A stretch of 64,000 nucleotides of DNA, taken from assembly GCA_905221605.1 (NCBI GenBank), contig CAJNDS010000151.1, positions 149,862 through 213,861 of the forward strand, read 5' to 3'. The notes under the pieces were generated by a model that saw only the letters and a list, made by a program, of their open reading frames with translations, was not told the origin of the DNA and made no database searches. This DNA comes from Symbiodinium natans (taxonomy: Eukaryota; Sar; Dinophyceae; Suessiales; Symbiodiniaceae). Of this stretch, positions 45,248-58,002 are shown piece by piece. A program made the translations under genes and the position numbers. Numbering within the stretch: position 1 is the first letter of the stretch; each line of letters opens with the position of its first letter.

Positions 45248-45911
45248 GTCACGTGTCCACAGCGCCTTGTAGATCCTGTAGTCTTGCGAAGAGCTTTAAT
45301 TGTAATGATAAGCTGATCGCCAGTTTCTATTCGCGGTAAGATTTCAATTTAGATTGCAGATGTTCTTTTTACATAGTAGGAATAACACTGCACCTGAGGG
45401 ACTCTGGCATAGCGGTCGAGGCATTTCAGGACCCAAAAGTTGCGAGGCCCCGTACTTCTAGGACCCTAAAAAAAAAACCTAAACCCTTGTTGCTATTGTG
45501 GTCTAAGACCTCTGATTGTTGGCTCGATTTTGTCTCTGATGGGATCCCCCCTTCCCTGAACAGTCCCAACATGTCCTGCCCTAATGTCCCTGGGCAAGCC
45601 TTGGCATCTAGCCCGGCAGATTTCTCCGGTTGCCGTAACGATGACCCCGCATTGCTGCCGGCTAGTCGGGTGGGAAAAAACCCTAAACCCTAAACCCTAG
45701 CCCTAGAGAAGCTCTTGGTGGCCAAACTTGAAAACGACCCTGAAGGCGAGCCAGCACACGAGCCAGGCTCGCTTACCCTGTAGGTAGGCTCTTGGGAGCT
45801 GATACCTGACTTCCGACGAGAGGATCGTGTTGGGGAGTATTCTTCGGATAGCTTAAAAACGGGCCGACCAGGGGGGTAGCTAATGCGAGGCAAAGCTATG
45901 GAAGTGCAGAT

Positions 45912-45915
<4 letters not shown>

Positions 45916-45986
<71 letters not shown>
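45916..45986. repeat. (CA)n microsatellite, about 35 units
   Basis: Uninterrupted AC/CA run. The Cys-Val and Thr-His frames through it are artefacts. Confidence 0.95.
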
Positions 45987-45991
<5 letters not shown>

Positions 45992-48390
45992 GAGCATCTC
46001 AAGATGCGCCTCCGACTCTGGACGACATGGGCTGTGTGTCTGTCGCTGTTGAGTTCACGCAACTTGTAGGAGCAGTTGTTCTGCGAGACTGCTGCCGGTC
46101 ACCGGGATGAATCACTGGTGGCGCAACTGTCTTGTCCACGATGGCCTTGTAGGTTAAGAGGGCTCGGGGTCCCTGCACCTGCAGCATCATGAGCCCATCT
46201 CGGGCTCAGAACTCACAGGCTGCTCTTGAAAAGCTCTGTGTAGGGCTTCGGTTTAGGCAGCAGGGCATCGGCATGAAAAGTAATTCAGCTGCAACATTGA
46301 CAAACCCCGGTGGTTTCATTGGGCGTGTCCGGCATCTGCTCAATCGGCGCCACACCATTTCTCCAGCTGCTCCGCTCCCGTGCTTAGCCCGGTCCTTTAG
46401 GGGTCAGGGCGTTTAAAGGTTCATTCAGCCGGGCGCTTCAGGCCTAGGGGGGGGTTTGTTATTAGGGTTTGGGTTCAGAGCGCAACCAATGTGAGCGGCG
46501 CCACAGCGCATCGGCGCAGACAGGTTCAAATTCATCCCACCTCCACTCATATGGAAGGGACAGACAGACTGACAGACTGAAGCCTCACGTGGTTCGTCCG
46601 TATACTGCGCAGTAGACATTGACATGTTCTACACGATGTACATTGCATCTGTATATATGTTGGTTTTACAATTCGTATACATGAGTGCTATTTTTGTAAC
46701 CCTACCGGCAGGCCACCAGCCAGGCGATCGCGGACAACTCTCTCAGCACTTGGGCAAATTTTTCTTTGCCTTTCATGATGCGGAGGAGCCCTGAATCCCA
46801 ACTGCCGGGCCCTACTGTTGCCATGAGGGACGGTTTGAATGGTCGATGAGTCGATGGTTGTAGTCTGTGAGAGTCTGTGAGTTGGAACAGCATACCCCTA
46901 AGCCGGCGTGCCCGTGCTGCCATTCAAGTTGCCCACTGCCGCCGTTTCTTTGTGGACTGCGGGTTTCCTATGTAAGGGCATATTGCCGGTGCTCTTATTC
47001 TGAGACACATTGAACTCCATGAGTTTGGGCATCCAGGCTAACACTTCTCAAGGACGGTCAAGGGCTTATCCGAGGTCTTCCAAGTTGAAGCTGAGGTTCT
47101 TTTGTGAACATCTGCTGGAAGTCGGATGCTCACACCGCCCCATCGATGCAGGATTTGGCTTGATGTTCAATAGTTAACCTTGTTTCTGTTGCATGTGCTT
47201 GGGTGTTGCTGTGGGATTGATACTGCAATCAGCTGTATTACTTGGCCTCCCTAACAGCTACTTGCGCAGTTCCTTCTCGGAGTGTTCGTCCCTATCCTCC
47301 AGGAAAGGGGTGCAAGCTTGCTCCTTCTGAAACATCCCCTGCTCGAGAACACCACGCGCGAAAAGGACTGGTCAGATCACAAACCCATTCAAATCGCAAG
47401 AACCTACACCGGCTAATCCGGATCCGGTTGTGCCTTGCGGCCCGTCGAGCAGATCAGGTTCACAGCACCCCGGTGCGCGCCTGCAACAAGGCTCCGGAAG
47501 GCAAGGGTGCAAGTGACATCCATGTTTGCAGTGATGCCCATGAACCTCCTTAGGGAGTGCGATCCCAACTCAACCGCCCATGATGTTCTGCCGCTACTTC
47601 TGCTACCAGCTACTAATTAGCAGCGAAGCCTGAATGGCACCCTGAACCCTAAACCCCTAAAAAAAAGCCCTAAACCCTAAACCTCACCCAACACCCCAAG
47701 TCCTGTGTTCCATGGCTCAACCATCGAAGCTCGGAAGGTAACGCGGGAGGCCAGACCCCGCAGCTCAGCTCGGTGATGGCTTTGGGGGCTTATGATGGGC
47801 CCTAGGTGGGCTTTTCCTGAAGGGTTTAGGGTTTAGGGGTTAGGGAACCGGGAGGTGCTAGTTCCTTGCAAGCGACCCGGTTTTTTGTGCCATGTGCGCG
47901 CAGGTCATCTACTGGGGAGATTGCGTAACATTCCGCAGTTGCCTTACACTGTCACGCTTAGATACTTGAGAAGGGTTCTGGAGTAGCTCTTCCAGCAAGT
48001 CACTCCCCCCAGATGCATTGTCATGGGTCTTTTAGCACGAGCAAAACGAATCAATATTTGTCATGAACTGCGACTATAAGTGAGGTATATCTCACGACTC
48101 AGAGTCGCTGCTTTAAGGATGCGACGTTTCAATGCAGATTAGGCCGCAACACAAACTCTCATGAAAATCATCCCAGAGCTGGATTCGGTGAGGCTGCCGC
48201 CAGCCGCCCTGTCTCTGCCACAAGAGGCTGGGCATGCCCAGGATTCTGGCAGGGTTTAGGGTTGAGGGTTGTAAGCTTTCCCACAATGATTCGGGGAGAC
48301 GTGGGAAGAGCATAGATTGGTGCTCATCTCGAAGATGCCCGCAACTTGGCTCGGCAACGTACAGGGTATTAGCCGAGGCTGAGTGAGGGT

Positions 48391-48498
48391 ACCCTAAACC
48401 CTAAACCATCCTAAACCCTAAGACCTAAACCCTAAACCCTAGTATCCCTGGTAGTTGTCCGCAGTCCAGTTGCAAAAGGGTTTAGGGTTTAGGGTTTA
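48391..48498. repeat. Facing telomeric heptamers
   Basis: CCCTAAA words at 48,391-48,441 are followed within 40 bases by TTTAGGG words at 48,479-48,498, so the pair could fold as an imperfect hairpin. Confidence 0.85.
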
Positions 48499-49469
48499 TG
48501 GAGGGGGCAGCATTTCCAGCCTGGACATCATATTACACGACGGAGCAACCACGACCAACAGCAACCTCAACCAACATCAACACCAGCAACAACAACTCTT
48601 CCGGCTCCCTCGTGTTAACACGGGGGTGTTAGCATAAATAGTGCTGCTGCATCCTAGTTTCCAGCGGTACTGGTAAGTGTTGGAAGAAAACTTGGGAAGC
48701 ACAATCAGGCCGTAATAATGGCCAACGAACAAACTGAGAAACGAATGCAAGCTAACCAGACAAGAAGCAAAACAACGAACACAACAATCAAACCAACAAA
48801 AGAGCTAGGGAACCAACATCGTAAGACATGGGGCCTTTTCGATGAGAACCCAACGAAACACTGTATCTTAGCGAGGTTTCCGAGGGCAAGGATGCTCGGC
48901 GAAAGTGCATCATCAAAGCCACCACACCATCCCCGGTTGACTGCACACGCACACACACCTTCAAACACAATAACATATTCGCTTCGATCATCCCCACCCT
49001 ACGGCCAGAGATACTCGGCGGGTCTCGCAGTGGGCTTCTGGGCACTCCAGGGATACTTGACCAGCTTCTGCGTCAACGCGAGACATGATCGCTTGCGGCA
49101 GGCGTAAACTCACATTCAGGGGTTCAAGATGCACTCGATGTTCATTCCAGCGCTTGACTGTGCACACTCATCGCATCGCAGCCCCATCCAGGGCAGGGCG
49201 TCTACTGTAAATGAGGCCTATCGGCCAACGTGCCAAACAGGTCGTGGCCATCACAAGACGTGCGCGTGGAAGGACGAATCAGGAAAGATGGCAAAAAGCG
49301 AGGCAAGAAGAAAAAACGCAAGCACCGCAAAAAGCTTGACTGAGTCGCTTTCTTGTCGCCTCAAGCATAAAGACCCTGAGGATGGGAATGCGCGGACCCC
49401 TTGTTCCAGTCGGTCAATACCCAGCCGACCTCCGAGTGAGGCGTGGGGGAATGGGGTCGTATATATTTA

Positions 49470-49590
49470 TGTTATACTATATCATGTTTTATGTTGTATT
49501 ATATTACATTATGTCATATTATATTATATTATATCATATCAGATTAAATTATATTATACTATCTTCTACTATATTGTATTATATTCTGTT
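49470..49590. repeat. AT-rich TATTA/TATCA pentamer tract
   Basis: Degenerate five-base units (ATTAT, ATCAT, ATTAC) over about 120 bases in otherwise GC-balanced DNA. Confidence 0.8.
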
Positions 49591-50019
49591 TTTATGAGTG
49601 TATCATTATATGTATATTATATGGGAACCATTGCGGGCCTTTCAGGGCGTCTGGAGAGCGAGACAGTTTGTTCGTTTTTCGGGTCTCCGATGGTCCGTCC
49701 ACCAGCGCTTCTCCAAGCCCTTGGACAGGCCTTGCAGGGCCAGGTCTTCAGAAATTCAACCGACATCAAGGCCGGTCACACTTCAGCTTTGAGCCTATCA
49801 GGAGTAGGGGGAGATTCGAACCACACATATAAGTTCCCACAAGTGTTTTTAAAAGCTACCGCCTCACGCTTGTCTGGCATGCCTCAGAGGCGGGCTTCGT
49901 AGAGCAGGGGTCCAGGGTTTTTTCGACATTCTTCGACCAGCTGTTATGAGCCCTTCCTGTCCTAGGCGGAAAAGTTCTTGCATAGAAGCCTGGCCAAGCT
50001 CAGGCTACATCACATTCCT

Positions 50020-50130
50020 GGGTTCTTAAGGGAGGGGGGTATGTAACCCAAGGTTCCCTAGTAACTCCCTACTACTCCCCAAGGCTCCCTAAGGTTCCGT
50101 AGCCCATGAACCCCCCTCCCTTAAGAACCC
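50020..50130. mobile_element. MITE-like element with terminal inverted repeats, copy 1
   Basis: Starts GGGTTCTTAAGGGAGGG and ends with the inverse, CCCTCCCTTAAGAACCC, over about 111 bases. Its interior (TATGTAACCCAAGGTTCCCT) matches the reverse complement of the element at 55,893-56,030. It has no coding capacity, as in non-autonomous elements. Confidence 0.75.
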
Positions 50131-51037
50131 GATCATCAAGCTCTCCCAGCCCGCGAAAAGGATCGCAGACTCACGCCTGCCCACGGCTGCAGGCTGTTCT
50201 TCGTGGGCAGCTCTTCACTGACTTGAACCTCTCAGTCTGTGAGGCCTTGGTCTTTCCTGGGCCTTGGACGGTTTGGGCGTGGCTAGATGCCCCTGGCTCA
50301 ACCCCGAGTATAGAGCTCTATCATGCGCTTTCTGCTGGCAAAGACTCGCAAAGTGAAGCGGGAAGACGCGGGAAGGTGACGTTTCTCCACGAGTCCACTG
50401 GGTGAGCTTCTGTAGCAGCTTATACTGTAGGCTCTTCAACTCCGAAACACGATGCGGCCATCCGACAGGAAGATCTCGGGAAGTACCACACGACCGGCTG
50501 CGTTCGGCAAATCGCCAGGCAGAACAGAGTACCGAGATCCGAACTTCGGGTTCCCTTTGGCTTGCAAGCGGTGAAGTTTGAGATGTCAGATGTGGGCTAG
50601 GGTTTCCTGCGGTGGGCTGCGACGTGTAGCAACATGGAGCTGAGCCTCAGACCTTGTGCTTATGCGTGACGAATGTGCTGTCTGTTTCTGGGGCTTGCCC
50701 TCACCATCCCTCACCCTAAACCCCTTATCTTCTTCACAGGACGGCAGCGTTTGAGAAGGGGACCATGGCCATGATGCTTGGTCTTTCAACAGTTTCAACA
50801 GGTGTCGGCATAGCTTGCGAAAGTTGGCTACTGCCCAGCTTCACTTCTTAAGCGCACTGCCACCACAACAGCTCGAAATGCTCAAAACTACAAAAGATCG
50901 GCTGCCATGATACAAGCAACATAGCCCGACCAAAGTGAGCATCTTCCACTCGAATCGTCCAAGACTATCGTTGGCACTGACAGCACCTTGTGGGCCGTAG
51001 CGCCGTAGCAGCTAATCACACGATGCATTGAGATCAG

Positions 51038-51099
51038 GATTGCCATTTATGCCGTGTGGCTCGCAATTGACACCGACTACAATCCAGATATCGCCGGGG
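51038..51099 (+). CDS. Channel exon, S1
   Basis: Reads IAIYAVWLAIDTDYNPDIAG, a hydrophobic helix ending in an acidic loop as in related channels. A preceding frame near 50,740-50,800 (FEKGTMAMMLGLSTVSTGVG) may be the start of S1. Confidence 0.7.
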
Positions 51100-54000
51100 C
51101 CTGAGATGCTTGCAGGCTCGTAGAGGCTTCGGCTCAAGTTCCGAGCTCTATCTTCATGGAAGCATGCCCACCCGGCACCTGTTGGCCGCAGGGGATGAAA
51201 TGCTCAGGTAAACCTGAACTCATCCTCCGTGTTCTTCTGGGTGGAGCACTTCTTTTGTGCATTCTTCTTCCTGGAGTTGATCCTCCGCTTCCTTGCATTG
51301 AAGCTCAAGTCATACTGCTTCAAGGATGCCTTTGGTCAAGCATCAAGTCGTGGGCACAACCCGGGACCTTTGATCTTGACACCCCCACCACGAGAGGACA
51401 TGTGGCTCGTTTTTGACTCTTTCCTGGTGATGGCCATGGTCTTGCAGCTTCCCAGCAGCGCTTCAGGTGTAACCGGAGTTGCGGTGCTTGTTGGCACGCG
51501 GGTCTGCGCAAAGCATCCATGCGTCTTTGCAAACGCGATGCTGGCCAATCATGCGCTCGAAGCAGAAGCACCATGCGGGGCTAGAATTGGGATACCCAAG
51601 CCGCCTCGAAGCCTGCTAGTGTTTCAGCTTCTGCTCTGAAACGAGGACTTGGCTGGTACCCTTGTTTCAGCTGCTTGTTCACCACGAGTCGCCAGCCGGT
51701 GTCTCGTCAAAATGCGAGCATAAGTGGCTGATCTAGCTTGCCGAGCAATGCAGTGCAAGAGTTCCTTGTCGCTGCAACTTGAATCAAGCATTCAGCCAAG
51801 AGCTCTGGAAGGGTCACAGCACTTTGCATCTCCACCATCATGGATGCATGTCCTCCCACTACCCCAGAGTGTCCCTAAACCCACAAAGGCTTCGCCCGCA
51901 TATGCCAGTATGAGAGTCGAAACCCACAAAAATTTAAAAGCCCTTGGCACTGATCGTTACAGGCTTGCCAGCTGATGCAAGTGCTCCTTGCCAGCAAGGC
52001 TAGGACAAGCCCCACACCTCTCGGCAATAAGGCGGCTCCGCTCTCTTGTCATATCATGATTGTGCGATCCGATTATGTGATGCTACTTGATGCCATATTG
52101 CCTGATTTCTTATTAAAGGCATGATTATACTTACCATTAAATTTGCAGATGTAGTAAAGTAAGATAACGTGTTCTCCTCACGGCCTGAGGTTTTGCGAAT
52201 CGCCCGGCTCTTGCGCCTCACACGACTGTTGCGCATGGCCAGGCCGGCACTGGCTTTGTGCTATGCTTGGAGGTTCATGGGTACTTAAAACCCCACTGAT
52301 AAGTCTACTAAACACCTATCCAAGTGTTATTTCAGTGCACATTGCACGGTGCACGCTACACCTGCAGACCTGCGGACAAAGGATGCTGCGGGGGCAATCG
52401 CCCCAAGCTGTAGCAGAACCAGCGTCAAGATTGTTTCAGGAAAATCCATGCAACCTATAGGACAGGTGGGGGGCCCCTGCAGAACATGAGTCCCAAAGAG
52501 GAGCACCGATAGCCAGTTTTCCAGTCAGAAGACCGTGCAACCCTTGGCTGTGGCAATGTGGGCCTTGTCCGAAAGTCTGGGGCACTTTAGTGAAGGCTTC
52601 CACGGCATGGTTTTGGCGCCTGGTGGAATGATAACAGAAGCTGCCGTGAGAAGCCTACATTGCATTTTACTAGGGTCTGTGGGTGTCCGGGCAAAGTTTG
52701 CTAGCCCAGGGGCCCGGTGTGCACGGAGACCACTTGTTGGGGTCCTCCACTTTGGGAAGCATGCGTTGAACAACTCTCTGACCGGGCCCTTTTCACACCT
52801 ACACATATGCCAAGTGGACCTTACCCCTACATCTGCCACAGCTGCATCATCGAACTCGCTACCTTGTTAGCCCCGGGAGTAAGCTGTAATTTTTGGATAC
52901 TATAACTCTTAAGAGGCAGCTAAACATATACAAGTTTTGCTAGGGTTCCAAGTTCAAAGTTCAATATAGATCAAGCGACCGCCGGGACAGCTTCTCCAGA
53001 AATTGCCTGGGCAGCAATGCAGCCGGTCAGGTTGCTGCGCTTCATGCCGGAGCTGTTTATCTTGGTGAAGGCCATTGATTCCGATGGGGGTTTCCGAAAC
53101 TAGGGATACCTTCTTGGGTTTATGATGAAAAGGGAATCCTACTATTTGGTGCGCTTTCTATTATGGGTTCAACCCCGAGATGCTCAGGGCTTAGATATGG
53201 TTAGCTTGCATGGCCGGGGATTTTGGAAGCATGCTGCCCCCTGGCGCCCTTACTTGCTAAGGCGATTGTGGCAGCAATGCGCTCTGTCGTGTTCACGCTG
53301 GCGCTGCTGATACTGCTGCTGTATGCCACTCGGGAAAAATGTAAGAGAAGCGCCTGCTTCGTGTCCAGTGAACAAGTAAGTGGCCCTCAGCTTCGTTCGG
53401 TCTGTGCAACAGGCTTTCTCCATTGCCTTCACACAGTCGCTGAAGGGGACCGAGTGCGGCAAAACATATTTCGACACCGTCCTCTTCTCCATGCAGAGTA
53501 CCTTGCGGCTGCAAACAAAGGAACGGTTTAAAGGCCTAGTGCACCATGAACGGGCCAGTAAACACAGCCCAAAGCCTGAGGCAACAAGCGCGTGGAAATT
53601 CAAAGCGTTGGCATCCTGAGAGGGCGCATGTGTAGCTTTCAATGGTCTTTTGCAGTGCATCGCCCCCGGCCAGTGTACATCACCTGTACATGTCTGTGGC
53701 ATCCGTGACAATACTGTGTCCGCTCCTTTAAAAGAACGCGCGCTGAACATGCACAAAGTTTTGCAAGTCAAACAAGCCATGCGAACCGAAGAGGTCCAGA
53801 AAGCAGGGTGCAAGCTGGGATGAGGAGATCGGGAGTTTAGGCAAGTGCTTCTAGACGTCTCTCGGGACTTCGCTTTGTGTTAGGTCATTAGGTGTCCTGT
53901 ATGGGTCGATGCCTTCAAAGGTTTCTTCATCTTCGGCACCCTGTTGGACGAAGTGTGGGACCTCGTATCTGCAATGGTCAGCGAACAGCATCTTGATGTG

Positions 54001-54151
54001 ATTTGGGAGCTGACATGGACGGAAAGGCTTCATTTCTGGCATGGTCCGACTTGATGCGCTATGGGATCAAGCATGCTACCGTCTTGTGGGGTAAGTTGTA
54101 AGCAAGTCAAGCACGGTCATCCCACGACGCTCCAATCCTCAATGCCTCTTC

Positions 54152-54186
<35 letters not shown>

Positions 54187-57100
54187 CAGAGAGAGAGAGA
54201 GACCTCACGCCCTAGCGAAAGAGGGAAAGAAAGGCAGAAGGTCATGCACCAGTATAACACAACCACCCGACACTACCGTTGCAGCCATTGTTTGATTCAC
54301 TGGGCAAGGCCCATCCCTTGTCAGGCTGTGGCTTGCGCTGGTCGGCCTGTACGTCTTCATCATCTTCTCCTCCATCACTATCATGAACATGCTGATGCTT
54401 GGCAAACACCTGCCAGTTCCGAAGACGTGAAGACGAGTCATGTGTTTGGTTCCGCTTGCTGCCTCTGCTTTTGGTGCAAGGCTTGCAAAGTTAGGGGCGA
54501 GGGATGGCGAAGTGAAGCCACTGCGGACGAGCCATGTGCTTGGTTCCGCTTGCTGCTTCAGCTTTTATGCAAGGTTTGCAAAGTTCGGGGCGGAGGTAAA
54601 GGAAGCGGTGGGCAAAGCTGTGTTTGAGCTCTAAAAGACTCCAGCCTTGAGCCCCCCCAGAAACATCGACAAACATCTACAAACTCTAAGGATTGGAGTC
54701 ATGTGCGAGGTAATCACCGCAGTGGCAGCTGCGGAGAAGGAATCGCTGCAGGCTGTGCCGTTTTGATGGGTGTGCAGGGAAGGGGCAGGTTGCCCAGCGT
54801 GCACAGACAGGACCGGCGCAGACTGCTACTACACAAAAGCATAAGGCCTCCTGCCAACCAATGGATCCCAGCATCTGCACCACCCACGCCATGTTCATGA
54901 TGCAGGCCTGGCAGACATAATGTCTGCCAGGCCTACATGCCTTCAATCGCAGCTCCAGCTGCATCCTACGCGGGTGCATGCCTGGCATATGGTACACTTG
55001 CTGCTATCAACATTAAATAGAGAACAGGCACTAAGCAGCGGCATGTCTGAACGTAGGTCAGCTGGGTCAAAGAGACACTGCAGCGAGTCATGGGCGGCGG
55101 CTTGCCTGCACAGTCCATCGTTGCTGTTCTCAAGCCCCTAAAGGCCCTAAACCCTAAACAAAAATCCCTAAACCCTATGGTAGCCCCCGAAGGCAATCTG
55201 CAACACACCAGCCCCCCTGGCACTTAGGCATCTCCCGGTGGAGTCACCCTCTGGGTGGGTTCTGGAGATAGGCTCTTCTGCTATTTGCTTTTGCAATCCC
55301 CAAAAAATATGAGACAAGCCCTTAATACCCTGAAAGGGAGGCGTATTTTCTTGAATTTCGGGTGGCTCTGAAGCAAACAGTCGTCTTTTGTAGAAAGTCA
55401 GGCCCAAAGACGACTGTAAAGGTCATGTGCGCTCGCGGATGTCCTTCATTCTTTGGAAACGAGAGCGGCAACTAATCCTGCCTCAAACCTAAGCAGAGGG
55501 GACTGTAATTCATCGGCTTCAGTTAGGGTGCTGCTGGGAAGTTGCCAGCACAGAAGCTGCGCAGTCAGGTATCGAAAGAAGTAACACAACTCGGGTACAT
55601 TCCGGCATGGTGGCTCTTTCCAAATCCGAGCCAGGCCCGTGCCCAGCCCCCAATCACACAAGGATCGGATGTTTATGTCGACCAGCACGAGTTCTACCAG
55701 ATCCTACGGGACGAGGCCTCAACAAATCATGACATGCAATGACAACTTGTTCTTTTTGCTGTTCGTGTGGTGACAACCAACGTCCATGCACTTCTTCAAT
55801 CGCATGGTTTGAAAATAGCTGAAGAGCAGTGCCAGCGTCGCTAGACATGGTAGCCTCACGTTCGGCCGGCATTCTACAAAGAAGCCCAGAAATTATAGGG
55901 TTCTTAAAGGAGGGCGGGTTCCCTAGGGAACCTTAGGGAAGCTTAGGGAGCCCCAGGGGGTGTTGGGGAGTATTGGGGAACCTTGCGTTACATACCCCCC
56001 TTGAACCACCCTCCCTTAAGAACCCTATAAAGAAAGGCTGGCACCAGCGGCTCCTTAGAGAAGTATCACATCTGCCTGGGCGATGTTTTGCCGAATGTAA
56101 TGCATCTGTTTCTCTGGGTAGTTGCCAGCTGCACAGTGAAACTCAGATAGGGATACATGCAGAACGACACAAGAGCTTCTCAGTACAGGCGTGCATGGAT
56201 GTGGGGTTGGCTTCAAAGCCCATAAACCTGAATGAGTTGAACAAGCGCCTTTGCCCGTCGATTTGGCGTTCCCGTGCATGAATGCTTAGGTAGATCCAGG
56301 GAACCACACCCCAAAGCCCAAATGGCTTCGAGCCGAAAATTGTTTTACTTCGAACATCCCCACCCTCTCTGGATAGAGATACTCTGGCACTCTGGGGTTG
56401 GGCACCCCAGGGACACTCTGGGGTTGGGCACTCTCTAGGGACACTTTGGGGCTGGGCGCTCCAGGGACACTTTGGGGCACTGGGGTTGGGCGAGGACTAG
56501 ACCGGGCGAGGAGAAGAGTTGAGTTTAAAATCTAACAACCCCACACCGAGGGTGGGGAACAAGAAATCATCAACTTCCCGACCAACGATAGGAAGTGGCG
56601 AGGGCTCTGAACGACGTCGGCGTTGACACAGCACCTCGTCTTCAAAGCCGAGGTGGAGCCGTCTTGGGTCCCAAAATCGACTTGCAAGCCCCAACTGCGC
56701 AGCACGAGCGAGACGAATTGGTAAAGGAACCTATGGATGCTTCAAGCATGAGTCTAGCAACCCTAAACCCTCAACCCTAAGCCTTCGAGGCGAGTTTGAT
56801 TGACTTTGCAGACTTGATCTTCGAAGAGCGAGGCCCCGGAACTGTGGGTAGTTGCGGGCTTTTGGTGCCGGGCAGATGCCAGTAAGATATCTCAAAAGAG
56901 CAGGTTTTTAACTAGAAATCATCAATCGCCTCAGCCACAAGCATGACGTCGACCAAAGATGGCAAAACAAGCTGCGCATCCCACGCTCAGGAAACCGTGT
57001 GAGCCCACAACTCCGTACCCCCTTAGGTGAGCCCGTTAGATCCCAGATTCCTGGGTTGGTCAGGTGGGCAGTTTCCCCAATATGCCTCGCACGCAAGCCT

Positions 57101-57968
57101 TGGGTAAGCCTTAGTTGAGGTCCTTGAAATCTCCTTAAAGATTGCTTGCGTTCCTCATTAGGATGTATGAGCCCCTCAGGCGAGACTGTCAGCAATACAC
57201 CGAAGCTGTATACGGGGACATGCGTCTGATCAAACGGACAGCAAAATTAGCAAATGCCTGGCCACATGTCGGAGCGCAGCTGAGGTATTGACAAATACGG
57301 CGATGCCGAGGGTCAGGCACAAGGGCTGATTTTCAACCTGCACAGTGGCAGCTCTCCAAGAAACACGCCTGCAATGCTTGGAATCTCAACCCTACGAAGG
57401 GTAGCTTTCGGCTTTGGTTTCCGCCGTGAAGGATTCTGTACGAACTGGAGTTACCTAGCGCCTTCCATAGAGCGGCATTAATCCGGATCGGAGAAGCAGG
57501 ACCTGGATTTGAGCTGACGGGAACGTGCCAGAGAGATTTCGATAGTGCCGGAGGGCTGAACCAAAGTAGTGCCTCATGCGGAGCGGCGGGTACTGTTCTA
57601 ACAGAATCCAGCCGCAGGTTTGTCGGATTTCTTTTGCGGACTTTGTGGAGCAGGTGCTGCAGCTCCAGAAAAGCAACACTGCCGCTGAGCTGAAATGACT
57701 ACAGGTGCTGAATCTGTCGAACGTCCTAAAGCTGTCGATCGTTTCTCAGCAGCCACGAACTCCAATGAGTTGTGTTGGGAAAACTCTTTTGACATAGACA
57801 CGGGCTGAAGTTCTGAATCGTTACAAATGAATAGTGTTCTCTTTTAACAGCAAACGGTCGCAGACTCCAAGCTTATTGAGGCCACTCTTGGCGGCTCTCA
57901 TGGCAGTACCACGATAGAGAGAGAGAGAGAGAGAGAAAACCCTGCAGCAGAAGAAGAAAGAGGGAGTG

Positions 57969-58002
<34 letters not shown>

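Larger units (their letters stand above)
45250..50730. other. Spacer or 5' introns before the channel gene
   Basis: No recognisable coding. It holds (CA)n at 45,916-45,986, telomeric words at 45,460-45,485, 45,680-45,710, 47,640-47,690, 47,820-47,850 and 48,391-48,498, an AT-rich ATATTAT-type tract at about 49,470-49,590, and an inverted-repeat element at 50,020-50,130. A lysine-rich frame at about 49,270-49,350 could be a basic exon but is unsupported. Confidence 0.45.

Noticed and set aside
45690-46110. Cys-Val and Thr-His repeat frames
   Set aside because: Translations of the (CA)n microsatellite.
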